Positions 60,203 to 64,000 of a DNA stretch of 64,000 nt are shown in pieces. The DNA is taken from the IMG/VR virus record IMGVR_UViG_3300043783_000034, positions 1 through 64,000 of that record; one strand, 5' to 3'. This stretch comes from a virus. The translations under genes and the position numbers were made by a program. Position 1 is the stretch's first letter. Every line of letters begins with the position of its first letter. Under the pieces are notes generated by a model. It was not told the origin of the DNA and did no database searches. It saw only the letters and a list, made by a program, of their open reading frames with translations.

Positions 60203-61614
60203 TGTGCGACCTTCGCCTGCGCGTCGGCGACCGCCTTGCGGCAGGCATCAAGTTCGGCGGTCGTCATGGCCTCGCCGAGCGCTGCGCGGATGTCCCGCTG
60301 CGGCGGCCCCTTGAACCACTCTTGGATGGCAGTCGGGCTGGCGCCCTCGATTGCGAGCCGCGCGACTTTCTCGCGGACATAGGCCAGATAGTCCTCGCCG
60401 GTTTTCTGCTCCGGATCGGGGAACTCGGTCGCCGAGCCCGGCTTCTTGCCGTCGCCCCCGGCCAGAGGAAGGCCGCCAGTGGCTTGAGCAGGCGGGGGGG
60501 CTGCGTGGGTAGCCCCCAGCGCATCGGACGCATGGGTGGCCTGTTTCTGGGCCGTGGTGCCCCCATTGCCACCAAGCGTAGTCTTGGCTGCTTGCGTGGC
60601 CGGTTCGCGCTGATGGTCCGCCGCTGGCTCGCCTTGGGGAATGGGGCGGTCGGCGGCGGTGGTTCCGGCAGCATCGGCGGGGGAAGCGGATGTGGCCGGT
60701 TTCGAACCTTCGACTTGGTGGGGATGGGCGCCCTGCTGCTCGCTGCCGTCGTCGCCGAGTGGATTGTCGACCCGGTCAAAGGCGCCCGATGTCATGAAGC
60801 GCGGGTCGAATAGTTCGTCGGCGGTGACGACTTCATCTTTCAGCTGCTCATACATGCCGCGCAGCATGACCATGTGGTCGAGCGTGATTTCCTTCTCGTC
60901 GCGAATGCCGAGCGCAGCGAAGATTTTCTGCGGCGTGACGCCGAAATTAGCGAAGGTGGCAATCATCTTGGCGCGCCGCTCGGGCAGCGTTGCCGTCGTT
61001 CCGCGGACGATGACCAGTGCTTCCTCGTAGATCGGGCGCCAAATCACGTCCGACACGCCTTTGAAGATCGCATTGCGCTGCGCGATCGACGTCGCCGCCT
61101 GGATCGTGACGGCGATCATGTCGTCGCTGTAAATAAGGCCATTCTTGCCGCTGATCCTGCGGGTGACTGTTGCCGATGACGTACGATTAGTCTGCAAGTC
61201 GCGGAACATGCCTTCGCAGACCACGACCTTATTCGTCCGATCAGTGTGCACCCACCAGCCGCGATCAATGCAGTTTCCCCAGGCCGTGGCGGTGATGGTG
61301 GCGAGGCCAATCGACGGGCCGATGATTGCCTTGTCTTTGCGCGGCAGCGCGTAGACGCACCGATTCGCGGACGCATCGGTGAACAGCGCCATCTGCCGGA
61401 TTTGGTCCTGCACGACCGCCATGCGGCGCGGATGCCGCAAGGCATGTTCCATCGAGACGTCAAGCTCCATGCGCAGCACGCCAACGTCAAGAGCGGACTT
61501 GTGGAGCGCATCGAGCGGGCCCTCGATCTCCTGGCGGGCTGGGGCACGCACGCTGTTCGTGGGCTGGCGCTCCTGCTGCTGATCGTTGCCGGGCGCATTC
61601 GGGTGGTCGTTCAT
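60199..61614 (-). CDS. Putative single-strand annealing/RecT-like protein
   Basis: 471 residues, with GGAGGA upstream of ATG 61614. The core (~50-290) contains VYALPRKDKAIIGPSIGLAT, SATVTRRISGKNGLIYSDD, AATSIAQRNAIFKGV, and a C-terminal FGVTPQKIFAALGIRDEKEITLDHMVMLRGMYEQL resembling the end of RecT/Erf-type recombinases. The last ~170 residues are a Pro/Ala/Gly-rich linker plus a small helical domain. First gene of the leftward operon with exonuclease and methylase, which fits recombination. Family membership is tentative. Confidence 0.5.
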   Translation of the reverse strand: MNDHPNAPGNDQQQERQPTNSVRAPARQEIEGPLDALHKSALDVGVLRMELDVSMEHALRHPRRMAVVQDQIRQMALFTDASANRCVYALPRKDKAIIGPSIGLATITATAWGNCIDRGWWVHTDRTNKVVVCEGMFRDLQTNRTSSATVTRRISGKNGLIYSDDMIAVTIQAATSIAQRNAIFKGVSDVIWRPIYEEALVIVRGTTATLPERRAKMIATFANFGVTPQKIFAALGIRDEKEITLDHMVMLRGMYEQLKDEVVTADELFDPRFMTSGAFDRVDNPLGDDGSEQQGAHPHQVEGSKPATSASPADAAGTTAADRPIPQGEPAADHQREPATQAAKTTLGGNGGTTAQKQATHASDALGATHAAPPPAQATGGLPLAGGDGKKPGSATEFPDPEQKTGEDYLAYVREKVARLAIEGASPTAIQEWFKGPPQRDIRAALGEAMTTAELDACRKAVADAQAKVAQ

Positions 61615-61689
61615 GGTCGGAATCCTCCAATCGGGTATCAGTCGGTCGGTTATTTGGCGCGCGGTTCAGGCACGGCGTCAACCGTGAAA

Positions 61690-61728
61690 ATAGGACGTAT
61701 TGACATATAGGTCGTACTGTCCTATATT
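61690..61728 (+). promoter_or_regulatory. Strong promoter with overlapping operator repeats
   Basis: TTGACA (61700-61705), exactly 17 bases, TATATT (61723-61728). ATAGGAC (61690-61696) and GTCCTAT (61719-61725) form an inverted repeat spanning it. ATAGGACGTA and ATAGGTCGTA are near-direct repeats. Likely the operator of a phage repressor; the half site matches the palindrome at 808-825. Confidence 0.75.
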
Positions 61729-61793
61729 GTCCATCGTCAGGTCGAGATGGACTTGAACCCCGCGCCTCGGGGCATCAGGGGCGAGGAACGAAA

Positions 61794-62039
61794 ATGACCA
61801 ATCATCCGAACCGCAGCGCTCGTCCGATCCGCAGCACTCCGCGCAATGCGTTTCCCGGCGATCCCGTACGGATCATGCAAGGCGCTCGTCGGGACACGGC
61901 ATGCAACCTGTGGCCGCACGGAACCGAATTCAAGCCGCAGACCTACGGGGCAAACAACGTGCGAGGCCGAGTAGTGCAAGTCGTGTCAATTGGCGGGCGA
62001 GACGTCGAATTTCTGTGCGGAGAGATTGGCATCGCCTAA
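61794..62039 (+). CDS. Small hypothetical protein
   Basis: 81 residues with GAGGAACG upstream. NAFPGDPVRIMQGARRDTACN and VRGRVVQVVSIGGRDVEFLCGEIG suggest a small beta-barrel. Directly under the strong promoter at 61700. Function unknown. Confidence 0.55.
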   Translation: MTNHPNRSARPIRSTPRNAFPGDPVRIMQGARRDTACNLWPHGTEFKPQTYGANNVRGRVVQVVSIGGRDVEFLCGEIGIA

Positions 62040-62040
62040 A

Positions 62041-62238
62041 ATGACCGTTTCCGAATTCAACTCGATCCTCGCGCGCCTCGATCTTTCCCAGGTCGGGGCC
62101 GCGAAACTGCTGGGGGTTACAGATCGGCAGGCGCGTCGCTATGCGGCTGGCGATTCCGACATCCCGCAAGCAGCGGCCAAACTTCTGCGGCTGCTTGCGC
62201 GTGGCGCTCTGACGGTCGAGCAGATTCAGCGTGCCTGA
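62041..62238 (+). CDS. Small HTH regulator
   Basis: 65 residues from ATG 62041, two bases after the previous stop. FNSILARLDLSQVGAAKLLGVTDRQARRYAAGDSDIPQAAAKLLRLL is an Xre/YdaS-like helix-turn-helix. Candidate repressor for the ATAGGA-type operators upstream. Confidence 0.7.
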   Translation: MTVSEFNSILARLDLSQVGAAKLLGVTDRQARRYAAGDSDIPQAAAKLLRLLARGALTVEQIQRA

Positions 62239-62485
62239 TCTCACAGCTCTTCGGTTCCCTTCCTAGGCAGTCATAGCTGCTGAAATACCCAAAGCGAAAT
62301 CTAGATGTTCCAGGTCGGCTTTCTGCCCCGGTTGCTCGATCGTGTTTCGCTAGAGCGTCCGGACCGCTCGTCTGACAGCACGCGGGCAGTCGTCAGCGGA
62401 CTTTCCCCGTCTCTCCGTGAGTGTTCGCATCGGGAATGGTTACCCTAGCGGCCGAATCGTTCCATCTAGACTTCGCTTTGGCTCC

Positions 62486-62737
62486 CTATTTGCTGGCGTC
62501 CAGTTCGTAACGAAACCGCCCGAGCGGCGTGAGTTCGAACAGCCCGCTCGCTTCCGCGATCTTGGTGTGGGTCGCGTAGCCTGCCTCCACGCATCGCTGG
62601 AGACAGCAAAGTGCGGCCGCTGAATTGCTCAAGGCTTCGGACCCACCATCGAGCTCTAACGTCACGACCATGCGACCCCCGCGCGCCGCTAGGCCCTTGA
62701 GGGCGACACGTTGGGCTTCGGTCAGCGGATCGTCCAT
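62486..62737 (-). CDS. Hypothetical protein
   Basis: 83 residues from ATG 62737 (AAGGAG eight bases upstream); a longer start at 62773 overlaps the upstream gene. LTEAQRVALKGLAARGGRMVVTLE and CLQRCVEAGYATHTKIAEASGLFELTPLG look like a winged-helix layout. Function unknown. Confidence 0.5.
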   Translation of the reverse strand: MDDPLTEAQRVALKGLAARGGRMVVTLELDGGSEALSNSAAALCCLQRCVEAGYATHTKIAEASGLFELTPLGRFRYELDASK

Positions 62738-62753
62738 GGCGGAAGCTCCTTCG

Positions 62754-63038
62754 CTAGAGACTAGCTTCCGCAATGATATCGGGCTGCTGGCTGCACCATT
62801 CGCACCATCGCATGTGGATTGGTAGCGGCACGTGATACTCCCACCATTCGAATTTCCATCCGGTCGTGGGGTCGCGGTTTTCGCGAGAGACGCGCTCGAT
62901 CAAACCTCGATCGAGAAGCGCCTTGAGCGTTCGATCCGAGAGCGTTCGACCCGAGGCATACGGCGGTTGATTGATCGCGATGCGCTCAAATGTTGCGATC
63001 TGCGCCTTGGTCATGCCCTTGCACGGGTGATCGGTCAT
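62754..63038 (-). CDS. Winged-helix-like hypothetical protein
   Basis: 94 residues, AAGGAG upstream of ATG 63038. MTKAQIATFERIAINQPPYASGRTLSDRTLKALLDRGLIERV resembles a helix-turn-helix, followed by aromatic EWWEYHVPLPIHMRWCEWC. Function unknown. Confidence 0.5.
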   Translation of the reverse strand: MTDHPCKGMTKAQIATFERIAINQPPYASGRTLSDRTLKALLDRGLIERVSRENRDPTTGWKFEWWEYHVPLPIHMRWCEWCSQQPDIIAEASL

Positions 63039-63049
63039 CGGTTGGCTCC

Positions 63050-63502
63050 TTACGTAGAGGCTGGATCGAGATAGTCGCCAAGCACAACGGTAACGATGTT
63101 GTTGCGATGTGCGACGATGAATGTGACGGCATCCTTGGTGTAGGCCACAGCGTCACCCTTCGCGCGGCAGATTGCATTATCACCATTCGCTTTTGCCTCA
63201 AGAGCTGTGTCGGCAATCTTTTTTCGCAGCGCATCCATGTCGAAGCCTTCAACCTTTTCGAGCCACCGCACGATGGCGTGATCGCTGACTTTTAGTTCCG
63301 GCTGTTCGCGTGAATGCAGGATAGCGGTAATCGCATCGGATTCGACGCGAAGTTTATTAACGGTGGCGCCATGCACCTGCATTAGACTGCCGAGGTCCGC
63401 GCGGCGAGCGGCCAGGATGCTGCTAGGCTTATCCGCGAGAAAAGAAAACTCCGCGATGTTCACCATCTTCGGCAGTCGCCCGTTGCTCCGCTTCTTGCTC
63501 AT
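63050..63502 (-). CDS. Hypothetical protein with SDHA-RWLEKVEG motif
   Basis: 150 residues. The C-terminal half (KVSDHAIVRWLEKVEGFDMDALRKKIADTA...IVAHRNNIVTVVLG) is a compact alpha/beta unit recurrent in alphaproteobacterial phages. It resembles small nuclease/toxin-like folds, but no activity can be assigned. ATGA overlap with the upstream gene. Confidence 0.55.
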   Translation of the reverse strand: MSKKRSNGRLPKMVNIAEFSFLADKPSSILAARRADLGSLMQVHGATVNKLRVESDAITAILHSREQPELKVSDHAIVRWLEKVEGFDMDALRKKIADTALEAKANGDNAICRAKGDAVAYTKDAVTFIVAHRNNIVTVVLGDYLDPAST

Positions 63503-63756
63503 CGGACCGATGCCACTTTGACCAAAATGCGCCGCTTCGCCGAGACGGTATGCGTTGTTTTCATCACATGATAAATCGCGCCTTCGCCGCCTTCATTGTC
63601 GTTCCGGCAGCAATTTCTGGCGAAAACAATAGCCTCTTTCTCGGAAAAGAAAGTTTCCACTCTTGGGTCTTGCGTGGCGATGGCTTCGCCATCTTGCACG
63701 AGTAACACTAACCAGCGCTTTGTGCCGCCGTCATCGGCCTTTTGTTCTTCGGCCAT
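63499..63756 (-). CDS. Hypothetical protein
   Basis: 85 residues from ATG 63756, with AAGGGAG eight bases upstream; ATG 63774 is possible. WLVLLVQDGEAIATQDPRVETFFSEKEAIVFARNCC suggests a small alpha/beta fold. Function unknown. Confidence 0.45.
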   Translation of the reverse strand: MAEEQKADDGGTKRWLVLLVQDGEAIATQDPRVETFFSEKEAIVFARNCCRNDNEGGEGAIYHVMKTTHTVSAKRRILVKVASVR

Positions 63757-63775
63757 TCTAAATGCTCCCTTCATG

Positions 63776-64000
63776 CTAATCCAGAAATCCTTCCGACACG
63801 TCTGCCGGACTGAGGCGTGGCGCCGCCGGCGCGGCACTTTCTAGCTGGCCAGACTTTTGCAACACGTCGCGGAAGTAATTTTCGAGACCAATGGGGCGCA
63901 AGCCTTCCGAGCGTGGAAGAAACTTAAGTGCGTCTTCAATCGCCCACTGCTCGACGGCCACGAAGCGCAGCCCCGACTTCGCCGCGTCAATGAGGTGTTC
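63776..64000 (-). CDS. Partial hypothetical gene, C-terminal end
   Basis: The frame is open to the right edge, giving at least 74 residues: IDAAKSGLRFVAVEQWAIED...PRSEGLRPIGLENYFRDVLQ and an Ala/Pro-rich end. It probably belongs to a longer protein that starts beyond the window. A GTG at 63961 is a possible internal start. Confidence 0.5.
   Translation of the reverse strand, partial: EHLIDAAKSGLRFVAVEQWAIEDALKFLPRSEGLRPIGLENYFRDVLQKSGQLESAAPAAPRLSPADVSEGFLD

Noticed and set aside
62239-62485. Possible gene in the gap between convergent genes
   Set aside because: Only short frames without an RBS or recognisable features. Nothing supported in these 247 bases.
1-64000. CRISPR array, tRNA or rRNA genes, integrase
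   Set aside because: No regularly spaced palindromic repeats, tRNA-like cloverleaf or recombinase motif was noticed on reading. tRNA absence is not proven without a dedicated scan.

Overview
The window is almost entirely one tailed-phage genome (or phage-derived contig). The host is probably an alphaproteobacterium, most likely of the Bradyrhizobium/Rhizobiales type. Signs of this are high GC, a GcrA-type cell-cycle regulator with clustered GANTC sites, a perfect consensus chromosomal parS, a DUF3489 protein, and an Omp25/31-like outer-membrane protein. No integrase, tRNA, rRNA or CRISPR array was seen. The virion looks like a small myovirus: DUF3383-type sheath, DUF3277-type tube, and gp44/gp45/gp46/gp47/gp48-type baseplate proteins.

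Layout. 1-12.1 kb is the regulatory and replication arm. It holds a truncated AAA ATPase (-), a GcrA homologue, an Rmf-like protein, RusA, an MT-A70 methylase, a primase-helicase, an IS200/IS605 element (tnpA/tnpB), small HTH proteins, a parS site followed by a ParB-domain DNA methylase, and a short leftward DUF3489 unit. 12.1-25.8 kb is packaging and head: terminase, portal, MuF-like protein, Nudix-DUF2213 fusion, scaffold-like protein, decoration protein, major capsid protein and connectors. 25.9-34.6 kb is an accessory virion region: a Gly-rich secreted protein, a terminator, zinc-ribbon proteins, an FkbM methyltransferase, a TPR-glycosyltransferase, and an 831-residue protein made of about 15 repeats. 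34.6-50.8 kb is tail and baseplate, ending in two tail fibre/tailspike proteins that begin with signal peptides. 50.8-55.8 kb is lysis and envelope: small membrane proteins, a GH25 endolysin, a cysteine-peptidase-like protein, a holin fused in frame to an outer-membrane barrel, and two more membrane proteins. 56.0-61.6 kb is a leftward operon: DnaQ exonuclease, C5 methylase, ATP-grasp protein, recombinase-like protein. 61.7-64.0 kb has a divergent promoter/operator, a small HTH gene, and leftward hypothetical genes running off the edge.

Genes are packed tightly, with repeated ATGA/GTGA stop-start overlaps that imply translational coupling. The most unusual features are a mobile beta-rich domain inserted into five different virion proteins, export signals on many late-region proteins, a glycosyltransferase/methyltransferase pair inside the late region, a host-type parS site, and a GcrA/GANTC circuit. 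A clear -1 slippery heptamer lies in the tail chaperone overlap. Several gene remnants are present (HNH endonuclease, beta-propeller protein, AAA ATPase).
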